From an uncultured Lachnospiraceae bacterium (GTDB taxonomy: Bacteria; Bacillota; Clostridia; Lachnospirales; Lachnospiraceae): a stretch of 64,000 bases of DNA. Below the pieces are notes generated by a model. That model saw only the letters and a list, made by a program, of their open reading frames with translations. It was not told where the DNA came from and made no database searches. The position numbers were made by a program, and so were the translations under genes. This document shows, piece by piece, positions 16,764-24,947 of this stretch. Position 1 is the stretch's first letter. Each line of letters begins with the position of its first letter. The DNA lies in assembly GCA_910580195.1 (NCBI GenBank), contig CAJTWA010000001.1, forward strand, positions 62,001 to 126,000, in the 5' to 3' direction.

Positions 16764-16796
16764 CTTTGTTTCCGCAGCGCAACCATTGCATTGCCG
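16764..16796 (+). other. Right attachment site of the element (attR)
   Basis: Arm CTTTGTTTCCGCAGCGCAACCAT split as CTTTGTTTCCGC and AGCGCAACCAT (16764-16786), spacer TGCA, core TTGCCG (16791-16796). To the right is ATPase coding DNA (GPSGCG on the minus strand). Confidence 0.88.
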
Positions 16797-16930
16797 CACC
16801 CGCTAGGACCTACGATTGCCAGAAAGTCCCCTTTATGGACCGTAAAATTTATATTGGTTAAAGCAGGCGTTTCCCCTTGCATGGTATGGTAGGAATAGCC
16901 CACATGGCTGATATCCATTAATTTTTCCAT
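16791..16930 (-). pseudogene. N-terminal part of the split ABC importer ATPase
   Basis: Starts with ATG at 16930 behind AAGGAGAACTCT and reads MEKLMDISHVGYSYHT, then PALTNINFTVHKGDFLAIVGPSGCG, exactly up to the middle of Walker A. After that the frame enters the element and ends at 16643 without ATPase similarity. The rest of the gene is at 10617-11250. The original promoter and ribosome site are kept on this side, so expression now makes only a fusion peptide of up to 95 aa. Confidence 0.92.
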
Positions 16931-17027
16931 AGAGTTCTCCTTCTTTCTTGCTTATTTATATTGTATGTTTCAGCAAGGAAAGGGTGCTTTTGGAAGGGGA
17001 ATCCAGCCGCTGCTATCTGCAGTCTTG

Positions 17028-18026
17028 CTACAACGCCGAAGTACTTTCCCGGATAATCAGCTCCGTCCCCAAAACCAGCGGCTTTGGCACCACATTCGGC
17101 GTATGTATCATCTCAATCAGGATTTCACAAGAGGAATACCCCTCCTGAAAGCTGGGCTGGCTCACCGTGGTAATCGACGGCGAGGTCAGCATGGAAAATG
17201 CAATATTGTCAAACCCAACCACCATAATATCCCGGGGGATATTGAGGTTATATTTCTTCGCAGCCCGTATCACCGTAGCAGCAAAGATATCAGAGATCAC
17301 AAAAAAAGCATTTGGGCAGGGGTCAGAATTCAGGAGCCTGCACACCGCAGAGTAAGCCATCTCATAGTTAATCTCAGGAAGTGACACAATCCAGTTTTGG
17401 GGGATGAAAATATCCCTCCGCTCCAGCACGTTCAAAAACCCCTCCTGCCGTTTCCGGGCATAATTGAAGCTGTAGGGCCCATTAATCAGTGAAATCTTGT
17501 TCCGCCCGCAGCTTAAGAGGTATTCCGTAGCCATCTCAGCCGCCCCCACGTCGTCAATGGTAACGTAAGGGTAATCCGCATGCTCATTGTACTCACAGCA
17601 CTGGATTAAGGGGGCGATGGCGCGGATTTGCTCCAGCAGGCTTTCCTGCAGGCAGCTTACCAGTATGACGCCGGCGGCATTAGTGCTTTTTAGGAGGTTT
17701 AAAAAGCTTTGGATGGTGTTGCGGTTGATGGGGGTGACGTTGATGAGCAAGTCATACCCCTGCGCCTGCGCAGACACGTTTGCCCCTTGGATGACGGACT
17801 GGTAGAAAGCATTGCTGATTTCCGGCAGGTTCAGGATGATGGTATGCTGGGAAGGCTCCACAGGCTTTGGCGCTTCATAGGCGTAGCCGAGGGCGGACAT
17901 GGCCTCCTCCACCTGCTGGACTGTTTCCGGCTTTACAAGGGCCCGGTGGTTGATGACCCTTGAAACGGTGGCGGCAGACACCCCGGCTTTGCGGGAAATA
18001 TCTGAAATGGTTATCTTTTTTTTCAT
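17028..18026 (-). CDS. LacI-family transcriptional regulator
   Basis: 332 aa. N-terminal LacI helix-turn-helix ITISDISRKAGVSAATVSRVINHRA (residues about 4-28), hinge, then a periplasmic-binding-protein-like sensor domain (HTIILNLPEISNAFYQSVIQGANVSAQ). It is divergent from the sugar-oxidoreductase/ABC operon, whose 435-bp intergenic region has repeated candidate operators. It most likely represses that operon until its sugar is present. AGGAG lies rather far (about 13 bases) upstream of the ATG. An alternative target is the split ABC importer just downstream on the same strand. Confidence 0.88.
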   Translation of the reverse strand: MKKKITISDISRKAGVSAATVSRVINHRALVKPETVQQVEEAMSALGYAYEAPKPVEPSQHTIILNLPEISNAFYQSVIQGANVSAQAQGYDLLINVTPINRNTIQSFLNLLKSTNAAGVILVSCLQESLLEQIRAIAPLIQCCEYNEHADYPYVTIDDVGAAEMATEYLLSCGRNKISLINGPYSFNYARKRQEGFLNVLERRDIFIPQNWIVSLPEINYEMAYSAVCRLLNSDPCPNAFFVISDIFAATVIRAAKKYNLNIPRDIMVVGFDNIAFSMLTSPSITTVSQPSFQEGYSSCEILIEMIHTPNVVPKPLVLGTELIIRESTSAL

Positions 18027-18275
18027 GTCATAAGTATACTCCTTTTATTGATTGGCATATCGGAAATCCCAAGGGAAACCCCTTCTATTTTCATGCACAC
18101 AGGCAGCCTTAGCTGTCCCTTTTGTTTTATGTACGCAAGCAATTTCCGGGCAGCATTTTCCGGCCTATCCGGCCTGTTTCTGCATCCATTAATTATTATT
18201 GTAGAGCAATTTCCATTTTTTGTAAAGGAAAATGAAACGAAATCCACTGCAAAAAAGATAGAATGAAAAGTATGT

Positions 18276-18286
18276 GAAAATATTTC
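18276..18286. promoter_or_regulatory. Candidate LacI-family operator, distal
   Basis: GAAAATATTTC, followed by TGAAA as in the proximal copy. It lies about 95 bp upstream of the -35. Confidence 0.4.
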
Positions 18287-18379
18287 TGAAATAATTGAAT
18301 TTTGCTGTGGAAAATAGATAAACAGCAAGAAATACTCTTGGATAAATCTCATAAAATGTGCAAAGTATACAAAAATAGA

Positions 18380-18408
18380 TTGATTTACTAAATAGAATAT
18401 GGTATTAT
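18380..18408 (+). promoter_or_regulatory. Promoter of the sugar operon
   Basis: TTGATT (18380-18385), 17-bp spacer, TATTAT (18403-18408). Confidence 0.7.
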
Positions 18409-18425
18409 GCATGAAAGAAACAAAT

Positions 18426-18435
18426 GAAATATTTC
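18426..18435. promoter_or_regulatory. Candidate LacI-family operator, proximal
   Basis: GAAATATTTC is a perfect 10-bp palindrome just downstream of the -10, where a repressor would block transcription. Confidence 0.45.
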
Positions 18436-18462
18436 TGAAAATAAATGAAAGGAAGGACACCA

Positions 18463-19524
18463 ATGAAGGAAACAACGCCATTGAGAGTAGGGATTATCGG
18501 GTGCGGGAAGATTGCCCAAGTCCGCCATATCCCGGAATACTTGGGGAACGGCCATGCAGAGGTTGCCGGGTATTTTGATTTTAATATGGAACGGGCAAAA
18601 GGGCTGGCAGAAAAGTTTGGGGGCAAGGCCTATGGCTCGGCAGAAGAGCTGCTTGCTGACAGCGGGATTGGCGCCGTCAGCATATGCGTGGCGAACCATG
18701 CCCACGCAGAACTTACCATAAAAGCGCTGCGGGCCGGCAAGCACGTCCTCTGCGAAAAGCCCATGGCAGTGACCCTTGCAGAGTGCACAGAGATGGCAGA
18801 GGAGGCAGAAAAAGCCGGGAAACTCCTGATGATTGGGCAGAACCAGCGGTTTGCGAAAGCCCACGTGAAGGCGAAGCAGCTTGTGGAAGAAGGGGCAATC
18901 GGCAACGTTATCACTTTTAAGACGAATTTCGGCCACGGAGGGCCGGAAACCTGGAGCATTGACCCCGGCGCGGGGAGCTGGTTTTTTGACAAAAAGAAAG
19001 CGGCCATGGGCGCAATGGCAGATTTGGGCATCCACAAAACGGACCTCATCCAATACCTTTTGGGCAGCCGGATTGTGGAAACAACGGCAAAAGTGGTGAC
19101 GCTGGACAAGAAAGACGCCTCCGGCAGCCTGATTGGCGTTGACGACAATGCTATCTGCATTTACCAGATGGAAAACGGCGTGGTAGGGACCATGGCGGCA
19201 AGCTGGACCTACTACGGGGAAGAGGACAATTCCACCATCTTATATGGGACGGAAGGGATTATGAAAATCTATGATAACCCTGAATTTTCCATCACCGTCA
19301 TTGGGAAGGATGGCAGCCGGGTTCTGTATGATATTGACAAAATCCAGACCAATGACAGCCAGACGAAATCCGGGATTATCGACGAATTTGTGGCGGCGGC
19401 CTTAGAAGGCAGGAAATCCGCAGTGGACGGGAGCGACGTGCTCCATGCCATGCGGGCGGTTTTTGCCAGCTTAGAATCCAGCGAAAAAGGCGTGACAATA
19501 AAAATTTCAGGAGGTGCGGCATGA
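18463..19524 (+). CDS. Gfo/Idh/MocA-family sugar oxidoreductase
   Basis: An NAD(P)-dependent dehydrogenase of the inositol/glucose-fructose oxidoreductase class, 353 aa. The Rossmann motif VGIIGCGKIAQVRHIPEY is at residues about 8-25, the conserved EKP in HVLCEKPMAVTLAECTEM near 100, and the catalytic His is probably in DLGIHKTDLIQYLLG. The start at 18463 is chosen because AGGAAGGA lies just before it. It overlaps the next gene by 4 bases (ATGA). With the isomerase and ABC genes it probably converts an imported sugar or cyclitol. Confidence 0.88.
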   Translation: MKETTPLRVGIIGCGKIAQVRHIPEYLGNGHAEVAGYFDFNMERAKGLAEKFGGKAYGSAEELLADSGIGAVSICVANHAHAELTIKALRAGKHVLCEKPMAVTLAECTEMAEEAEKAGKLLMIGQNQRFAKAHVKAKQLVEEGAIGNVITFKTNFGHGGPETWSIDPGAGSWFFDKKKAAMGAMADLGIHKTDLIQYLLGSRIVETTAKVVTLDKKDASGSLIGVDDNAICIYQMENGVVGTMAASWTYYGEEDNSTILYGTEGIMKIYDNPEFSITVIGKDGSRVLYDIDKIQTNDSQTKSGIIDEFVAAALEGRKSAVDGSDVLHAMRAVFASLESSEKGVTIKISGGAA

Positions 19525-20435
19525 AATTAGGTTTGCTGAGCGCGATTTTAGAAGGGTATTCCTTTGAGGAAATGATAGACATTGTATCAGGCATGGGCTT
19601 TTCCTGCGTGGAGGTGGCCTGCTGGCCCAAGGGCAAGGCAGAACGCAGGTACGGAGGGGTCAGCCATATCGACGTGGAACATCTGGACCAGGAAGGTGCG
19701 GAAAGGATCTTAAGCTACTGCAGGGAAAAGGGCGTAGAAATTTCATCGCTGGGCTATTACCCCAACACCATGGACCCAGACCAAGGGAAACGGGAGGCCT
19801 GCATCAGCCATCTTTACAAGGTAATTGACGCAAGCGCCCTGCTTGGGGTGAACATGGTAACTACGTTTATCGGGAGGGACCAGACGAAATCCGTAGAGAA
19901 AAACTTGGAGCTGGTAAAAGAGCTCTGGCCCCCAATCCTTGCCCATGCAAAAGAAAAAGGGGTAAAAATTGCCATTGAAAACTGCCCTATGCTCTTTGGG
20001 GAAGACCAATGGCCCGGGGGCCACAACCTGATGACAACCCCGGAAAATTGGAAAAAAGTGTTTGAAATCCTGCCGGATGAGAACCTTGGCATCAACTACG
20101 ACCCCTCCCATTTTGTCTGGCAGATGGTGGATTACATCCAGCCCCTCTATGAGTTCCGGGATAAAATTTTCCATGTGCATTACAAGGACATTAAGCTGTA
20201 CCCGGAGAAGCTCAGGCGGGCCGGGACCATGGCATACCCCTTGGAATATATGTCCCCGAAGCTGCCGGGCCTTGGGGATGTGGACTGGGCGAAATTTGTA
20301 AGCGCCCTAACGGACATCGGCTACGAAGGGCATACCTGCATTGAGGTGGAGGACAAGGCCTTTGAGGGGAGCAAGGAACGGGTGTTGGACAGTATACGCC
20401 TTTCCAAGCGGTACTTGGAGCAATTTGTGATTTAA
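19521..20435 (+). CDS. Sugar phosphate isomerase/epimerase (AP endonuclease family 2 TIM barrel)
   Basis: 304 aa. The TIM-barrel starts at MKLGLLSAILEGYSFEEMIDIVSGMGFSCVEVACWP. Metal-ligand residues are plausible in KIAIENCPM, GINYDPSHFVWQ, KIFHVHYKDIKL and TCIEVED. Related proteins isomerise or epimerise keto-sugars or inosose. Translationally coupled to the oxidoreductase; the pair is seen in many cyclitol and rare-sugar pathways. The exact substrate is not readable. Confidence 0.87.
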   Translation: MKLGLLSAILEGYSFEEMIDIVSGMGFSCVEVACWPKGKAERRYGGVSHIDVEHLDQEGAERILSYCREKGVEISSLGYYPNTMDPDQGKREACISHLYKVIDASALLGVNMVTTFIGRDQTKSVEKNLELVKELWPPILAHAKEKGVKIAIENCPMLFGEDQWPGGHNLMTTPENWKKVFEILPDENLGINYDPSHFVWQMVDYIQPLYEFRDKIFHVHYKDIKLYPEKLRRAGTMAYPLEYMSPKLPGLGDVDWAKFVSALTDIGYEGHTCIEVEDKAFEGSKERVLDSIRLSKRYLEQFVI

Positions 20436-20706
20436 AAGTGCTGCCACTGCCTTTGGCAAAGCTCATTTTACAGAAGCTAATACCGGGAATAAGCCTATAC
20501 AGCCGTGTGGCTGCGCTTGGCACAGGCGCGTTGCCGGGGAACAAAAGTTCTATTAGCATTTTAGGCATGGGCAGGCGGCTCTGTTAGGAAGGGGATCCTG
20601 CAATGGGAAATAGGGGGACGGCAAAGGTATAAAACAGGGAAACAGAAAGGCTATGCTGCGCCCTGTTTTATATATAGAAATAAAACGCAAAAAGGAGGAA
20701 CAAGCA

Positions 20707-21876
20707 ATGAAAAAGAAACTAGTATCCATCATTTTGGCAGCAGCAATGGTTTTAACCTTTGCAGCAGGCTGCGGCAACGGGAACGCTGGGAATTCTGATG
20801 GGAAGGACAATGCAGGGACCGCCGGGGAAGAAGCCGGGGATTCTGGGGATGCAGCAGAGGATTCCGAAGAAGCAGGGGGCGGCACGGAAACCAAGGCGGA
20901 AGGCGCCAAGCATATCTATGTGCTGACAGCCCCAGAAGACCATGGCTGGACAGGCTCCGTGGCAAAATTTGCAAAGGAAAAAATCGAGGAAGTCAACGGG
21001 GACGGCACATACGAAGCAGAACTGATTACTTCTGCAACGGCAGCCGAGCAGATTACAAATATTGAAGACATTATTTCCAAAGGGGAAAGCGACATTGCCG
21101 TTGTCATCCAGCCGATTGACGACACCGTGCAGTCCGCAGTCCAAGGCCTTGTAGACGCAGGGATCCCCTATGTTGCATTTGACCGCATCATTGACGGGGT
21201 AGCATCCTCCGCAGTTGCCAATGTAAAAGGCGACAACGAAGGGATTGGCGTTGCCGCTGCTGCCTACTATGTATCCTTGGGCATGAAGCCTGGGGATAAG
21301 GTGTATGTGTATCAGGGGGATACTTCTTCCGTAACCACGCTCCGGGACCAAGGGTTTACAAAATACCTTACCGGCGAGGCAGAATTTGAAGGCAAGAAGA
21401 TTGACGACGCTGCAAAATGGACAGAGGACGACTTGAAATCCATCACCTTTTCCGGGGCCATGAACTGGAGCCGTTCCGACACAAAGACTTCCTTTGAGTC
21501 CTTGATGGGGGATAAGGCAAATGCAGAAATCAAGTGGTTTTATGCAGAAGACGACGAGCTGGCAATGGGAATCCTTGAGGCATTGAACGGCGGCGGGATT
21601 GACGAAGGGACAAAAGAAACATTCCTTGCCAATAAGCCTGCGCTCAGCGGCTGCGGCGGCTTGGATGAGTTCTATGCCGTGCTCCGTGGGGAATCTTACG
21701 AAGACCTTGCAGGGAGTTTTTCCGGCCTTGTATCTGTTACATACAGCCCGTCCATGATCCAGACAGCCATTCAGGACATGGTGGACTATTTAGACGGCAA
21801 AGAGGTAACCCAGGACCATGTCATCGAGTGTGAAAATGTAACAGCAGAAAATGTAAGCGAATACCCATCATTCTAA
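20707..21876 (+). CDS. Sugar ABC transporter substrate-binding lipoprotein (xylose/ribose type)
   Basis: 389 aa. Signal peptide with lipobox FAAGC (Cys 22), then a Gly/Asp/Glu-rich linker to about residue 65 and a periplasmic-binding-protein fold of the pentose/hexose (PBP type 1) class (KHIYVLTAPEDHGWTGSVAKFAKEKIEE; DIAVVIQPIDDTVQSAVQGLVDAGIPYVAFDR). Binds a sugar for the ATPase and permease that follow. The ATG at 20707 has AAAGGAGGAACAAGC upstream. The 271 bases before it hold no feature I can support. Confidence 0.88.
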   Translation: MKKKLVSIILAAAMVLTFAAGCGNGNAGNSDGKDNAGTAGEEAGDSGDAAEDSEEAGGGTETKAEGAKHIYVLTAPEDHGWTGSVAKFAKEKIEEVNGDGTYEAELITSATAAEQITNIEDIISKGESDIAVVIQPIDDTVQSAVQGLVDAGIPYVAFDRIIDGVASSAVANVKGDNEGIGVAAAAYYVSLGMKPGDKVYVYQGDTSSVTTLRDQGFTKYLTGEAEFEGKKIDDAAKWTEDDLKSITFSGAMNWSRSDTKTSFESLMGDKANAEIKWFYAEDDELAMGILEALNGGGIDEGTKETFLANKPALSGCGGLDEFYAVLRGESYEDLAGSFSGLVSVTYSPSMIQTAIQDMVDYLDGKEVTQDHVIECENVTAENVSEYPSF

Positions 21877-21889
21877 GGGGAAATGTGAA

Positions 21890-21995
21890 GGGGCTGCTGC
21901 AGGGCAAGGAATCTTTGCAATATATGGTGCCAAACCGTAGATATGCAATGCAGTATGCTGCAGGATTCCGGTAAGCTGCAGCAGCCCCATTTTTA
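21890..21995 (+). terminator. Long hairpin between binding-protein and ATPase genes (attenuator)
   Basis: A 13-bp perfect stem, GGGGCTGCTGCAG (21890-21902) with CTGCAGCAGCCCC (21976-21988), continued inside by GGAATC/GATTCC and followed by ATTTTTAT. Such a structure gives more transcript for the binding protein than for the membrane parts. Confidence 0.7.
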
Positions 21996-22012
21996 TAATA
22001 GGAGGAAAAGGA

Positions 22013-23515
22013 ATGGGCCTGCTTAAAATGAGTGGCATTACGAAATCCTTCCATGGCGTCACCGTCCTGCACCACGTGGACCTGACGGTAGGCAGCGGGG
22101 AAGTCCACGCGCTCCTAGGGGAGAACGGGGCGGGGAAATCCACCCTGATGAACGTGCTGACAGGCGTGTTCCCAAGGGACGGAGGGACCATTGAATTTGA
22201 CGGGAAGGACATAGGCGCAATTACAATCCGCCAGTCGGAGGAGCTGGGGATTGCATTTGTCCATCAGGAACTGAACCTGTTTAACGACCTTAGGGTATAT
22301 GAAAATATTTTCCTTGGGCGGGAGTACAAAAATGCCTTTGGCAAGCTGGACAAGAAACGGATGGTTGCCGAAACAAGGGGGCTTTTTGAAGAGTTAGGGG
22401 TAGACATGGATCCCACGGAAGTGGTAGCCAACTTAAAGACGAGCCAAAAGCAGCTGTTGGAAATCTCAAAAGCCTTGTTTTTCAAGGCAAAGCTTTTAAT
22501 TTTGGACGAGCCCACCACGTCCTTGAATAATGAAGAAGTCGCCCACCTGTTTTCCATTGTAAACAGCCTGAAACGGGAAAATGGGACTTCTTTTATTTTT
22601 ATTTCCCATAAGATGCCGGAAATTTTTGAGATTTCCGACCGCTATACCGTATTCCGGAACGGGCATTTTATCGGCACGGGGGACATTGCCAGCACAGACC
22701 CGGAAAGCGTCACGCGCCTGATGGTGGGGGAGGGGTATTCCTCCGAGGACGTTTATGAAAAACGGGAAACCGGCGGGGAAGTATTAAAACTTACGCATTT
22801 TTCCGGCCCGGGCTTTTCCGATGTAAACCTGACGGTGGAACAGGGGCAGATTATCGGCCTGACCGGCCTGCAGGGGGCTGGCAGCAGCGAGCTGATGCAG
22901 TGCATGTTCGGCAGTACCAACCCCACAGGCGGAACCATTGAGGTCCATGGGAAAACTTTGCCCGCCCATTCCATCCACAGCTCCATGAAAGCCGGGATTG
23001 CCATGCTGGCAGCCAACCGGAAGGAAAATTCCGTCCTCCCGGACATGAGCCTTTTGGAAAACATGTACCTGTCCGAGCATACCTTGTCTGCATGGAAGCC
23101 CCTCATCCGAAAACGGGGGGAAAAAGAAAAGTTTGAAACCTACCGGAAGCTTTTGAACATCAAGGCAGGGGACAGCAGCAGCTCCATCCTGTCCTTAAGC
23201 GGCGGGAACCAGCAGAAGGTATTTATCGCCCGGTGGCTGAATACGGACGCCAAAATCCTGCTCTTTGACAACCCCACCCAAGGGATTGACGTAGGGGCAA
23301 AGGCAGAAATTTATAAATTGATCCTAGAGCTTGCCAAGAGCGGCAAGACAATCCTGATTAATACGCTGGAAATCCCGGAAATCCAGAAAGTGGCAGACTA
23401 CTGCGTGGTATTTTACAACGGGAGCATCATCAAGGTCCTTAAGCATGGCGAGATAGACGAAACCACCGTCATGCTCTATTCAACAAACGCAATCAATTCT
23501 GAGGAGGTACAGTAA
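22013..23515 (+). CDS. Sugar ABC transporter ATP-binding protein (XylG/RbsA/MglA type)
   Basis: 500 aa with two nucleotide-binding domains in tandem, as in monosaccharide importers. First domain: Walker A GENGAGKSTLMN near residue 37 and LLILDEPTTSLNNEE. Second: the degenerate GLQGAGSSELMQ in place of Walker A, LSGGNQQKVFIARWL and LLFDNPTQGIDVG. The one intact and one altered P-loop is normal for this family. AGGAGGAAAAGG precedes the ATG; the stop overlaps the start of the permease (TAATG). Confidence 0.92.
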   Translation: MGLLKMSGITKSFHGVTVLHHVDLTVGSGEVHALLGENGAGKSTLMNVLTGVFPRDGGTIEFDGKDIGAITIRQSEELGIAFVHQELNLFNDLRVYENIFLGREYKNAFGKLDKKRMVAETRGLFEELGVDMDPTEVVANLKTSQKQLLEISKALFFKAKLLILDEPTTSLNNEEVAHLFSIVNSLKRENGTSFIFISHKMPEIFEISDRYTVFRNGHFIGTGDIASTDPESVTRLMVGEGYSSEDVYEKRETGGEVLKLTHFSGPGFSDVNLTVEQGQIIGLTGLQGAGSSELMQCMFGSTNPTGGTIEVHGKTLPAHSIHSSMKAGIAMLAANRKENSVLPDMSLLENMYLSEHTLSAWKPLIRKRGEKEKFETYRKLLNIKAGDSSSSILSLSGGNQQKVFIARWLNTDAKILLFDNPTQGIDVGAKAEIYKLILELAKSGKTILINTLEIPEIQKVADYCVVFYNGSIIKVLKHGEIDETTVMLYSTNAINSEEVQ

Positions 23516-24561
23516 TGGGAGCAGAGAAACAGAAGGGGAATTCCATGGCAGGGAAGAAAATTGCCAGTTATCTGGGGGAGTACAGCTTCATCATTGTTTT
23601 TTTCCTGATTTTCCTGATTTATGTCCTGACCTGCAACGGGCTGACATGGAATGGGATGATGAATATTTTCCGCCATTCCGCGGTAGTGGGCATTATTGCC
23701 ATTGGGATGGGCCTAATCTGCCTGACAGGGGAGATTGACCTTTCCGTAGGCTCCATGCTGTCGCTGGACGCAGGGTTTTCCGTTATCATTTTTAATATGA
23801 CAGGGAGCATTTTTGTAACATTGCTGTTTGCCGTAGCATTTGGGGCGGCCTGCGGGATGGTAAACGGCCTGCTGGTAGGCTACGTCAAGATGCCGGCCTT
23901 TATCGTGACTTTGGCAACCATGCTGATTTTCCGCTCCTTCGCGCAGTATTTCTGCCAGCATATCGACAAAGGGCTGCTGGGCGGCGGCAGCTCCGTATAC
24001 CGGATGAGCATGGAAAAACCCTCCTACGACGCCTTTTACCAGTTCGGCAACGGCAAAGTAGCCACCCTCCCCATCGTAGGCCTTATCCTCATCCTCATGA
24101 CGGCTCTGTTTGTCTACATCGCCACCAGCACCAAATACGGAAAAAAAGTATACGCCGTAGGCAGCAACGAGAAAGGCGCCCAGATGGCCGGCATTAATGT
24201 GCCACTCGTAAAAATCAGCGTATTTACCATAGCCGGGATCCTCGTAGGCATAGCAGCCTTCCTCTGGGTAGCCATGAACGCATCCGCCGACCCGGCAACC
24301 ACCGGCAACAGCTACGAAATGTACGCCATTGCAGCCGTAGTCCTCGGCGGCATCAGCATGTCCGGCGGCAAAGGGAAATGCCTGGGGATTTTCTTCGGCG
24401 CCCTTTCCTACACCATCATTGACAAAATCATCGTAGCCCTCAAGATGGATTCCCTGATTAACAATGCGGTAAAAGGCATCATCCTCATCCTCGTAATCAT
24501 GGTCCAGATTATGGGGCCGCAGCTAAAAAGCAAATTTGTACACCATAAAAAAGAATCCTAA
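23515..24561 (+). CDS. Sugar ABC transporter permease (XylH/RbsC type)
   Basis: 348 aa, about ten membrane segments. The family signature GLICLTGEIDLSVGSMLSLDAGF occurs near residue 70, and the coupling region is AVGSNEKGAQMAGINVPLVKISVF. A short hydrophilic N terminus is included; a second ATG in frame after it has AAGGGGAATTCC and could be the real start. Last gene of the operon. The DNA from about 24000 on uses many C-ending codons, unlike the start of the gene. Confidence 0.9.
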   Translation: MGAEKQKGNSMAGKKIASYLGEYSFIIVFFLIFLIYVLTCNGLTWNGMMNIFRHSAVVGIIAIGMGLICLTGEIDLSVGSMLSLDAGFSVIIFNMTGSIFVTLLFAVAFGAACGMVNGLLVGYVKMPAFIVTLATMLIFRSFAQYFCQHIDKGLLGGGSSVYRMSMEKPSYDAFYQFGNGKVATLPIVGLILILMTALFVYIATSTKYGKKVYAVGSNEKGAQMAGINVPLVKISVFTIAGILVGIAAFLWVAMNASADPATTGNSYEMYAIAAVVLGGISMSGGKGKCLGIFFGALSYTIIDKIIVALKMDSLINNAVKGIILILVIMVQIMGPQLKSKFVHHKKES

Positions 24562-24630
24562 ACCACCAGAACTATCCAGCAGCCGATTCTGCATAAAGCC
24601 AGAAAAAAGCAGCAAACTAACCATAGGAAA

Positions 24631-24674
24631 AAGCCATGCCCCAGTAACCCATGCTGGCGGCATGGCTTTCTTTC
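24631..24674 (+). terminator. Terminator of the sugar operon
   Basis: AAGCCATGCC with GGCATGGCTT (24631-24640, 24659-24668), an inner CCAG/CTGG and a TTTCTTT tail. The rest of the gap up to 24841 is C/T-rich without visible features. Confidence 0.8.
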
Positions 24675-24841
24675 CAATAATAGCAGCATCCCAAACATAC
24701 CCCATTGGACATCAAATTTTTTGTCCCCCAATTACCCTCCGCCCCCCTTTTTTCCCCTACCCAGTTAGGCTAGCCCCCAATTTGCGTAGGCAAGTGCCGC
24801 CCCCCTAATTCTAAAGAAATTATAAAATCACAAAAACCCCC

Positions 24842-24870
24842 TTGACAACAAAAATCGTTAGTGCTATTTT
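24842..24870 (+). promoter_or_regulatory. Heat-shock operon promoter
   Basis: TTGACA (24842-24847), 17-bp spacer, TATTTT (24865-24870), directly before the CIRCE element. Confidence 0.85.
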
Positions 24871-24884
24871 ATGTACATAAGATG

Positions 24885-24911
24885 TTAGCACTCCTACAGG
24901 CCGAGTGCTAA
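24885..24911. promoter_or_regulatory. CIRCE operator (HrcA-binding site)
   Basis: Perfect consensus: TTAGCACTC, nine bases, GAGTGCTAA. It overlaps the start of the transcript, so HrcA represses its own operon when unstressed. Confidence 0.97.
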
Positions 24912-24947
24912 CAAAAACAAAAGCGACGCCCAAACAGGAGGATTGAG

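Larger units (their letters stand above)
11245..16796. mobile_element. 5,546-bp serine-recombinase integrative element inserted in an ATPase Walker A
   Basis: Both boundaries carry the 6-bp core TTGCCG (11245-11250 and 16791-16796). Just inside each core lies a 23-bp arm (11251-11273 and, inverted, 16764-16786) with 20 of 23 bases matching. Removing one core-to-core unit rebuilds in frame the codons for GPSGCGKSTLL of the ATPase gene on the minus strand. The large serine recombinase gene ends 129 bp from the right boundary, as is usual for integrase-att linkage. Cargo in order: a 64-aa ORF, an AAA/PD-(D/E)XK protein, an Rpn-nuclease fragment, a PIN-type toxin-antitoxin pair within 88-bp direct repeats, and the recombinase. 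No relaxase, replication or capsid gene is visible, so it may move only with its own recombinase or with help. Confidence 0.93.
18027..18462. other. Divergent regulatory region between lacI-type regulator and sugar operon
   Basis: AT-rich. It contains the promoter at 18380-18408 and two copies of ATATTTCTGAAA (18280-18291 and 18429-18440). No gene is seen in it. Confidence 0.7.

Noticed and set aside
11245..16796. Insertion sequence or transposon
   Set aside because: There is no transposase; the target is not duplicated beyond the shared 6-bp core, and the recombinase is of the large serine type next to its att site.
16643..16930. An independent 95-aa ATPase-like protein
   Set aside because: Only the first 45 or so residues are ATPase; the rest is element sequence. 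It is half of the split gene.
18027..18481. A 152-codon frame on the minus strand upstream of the LacI-type gene
   Set aside because: It covers the divergent promoter region, is AT-rich with Phe/Ser/Ile bias, and has no ribosome site.
24675..24841. A small gene in the C/T-rich gap before hrcA
   Set aside because: No ribosome site or start fits and the sequence is low complexity.
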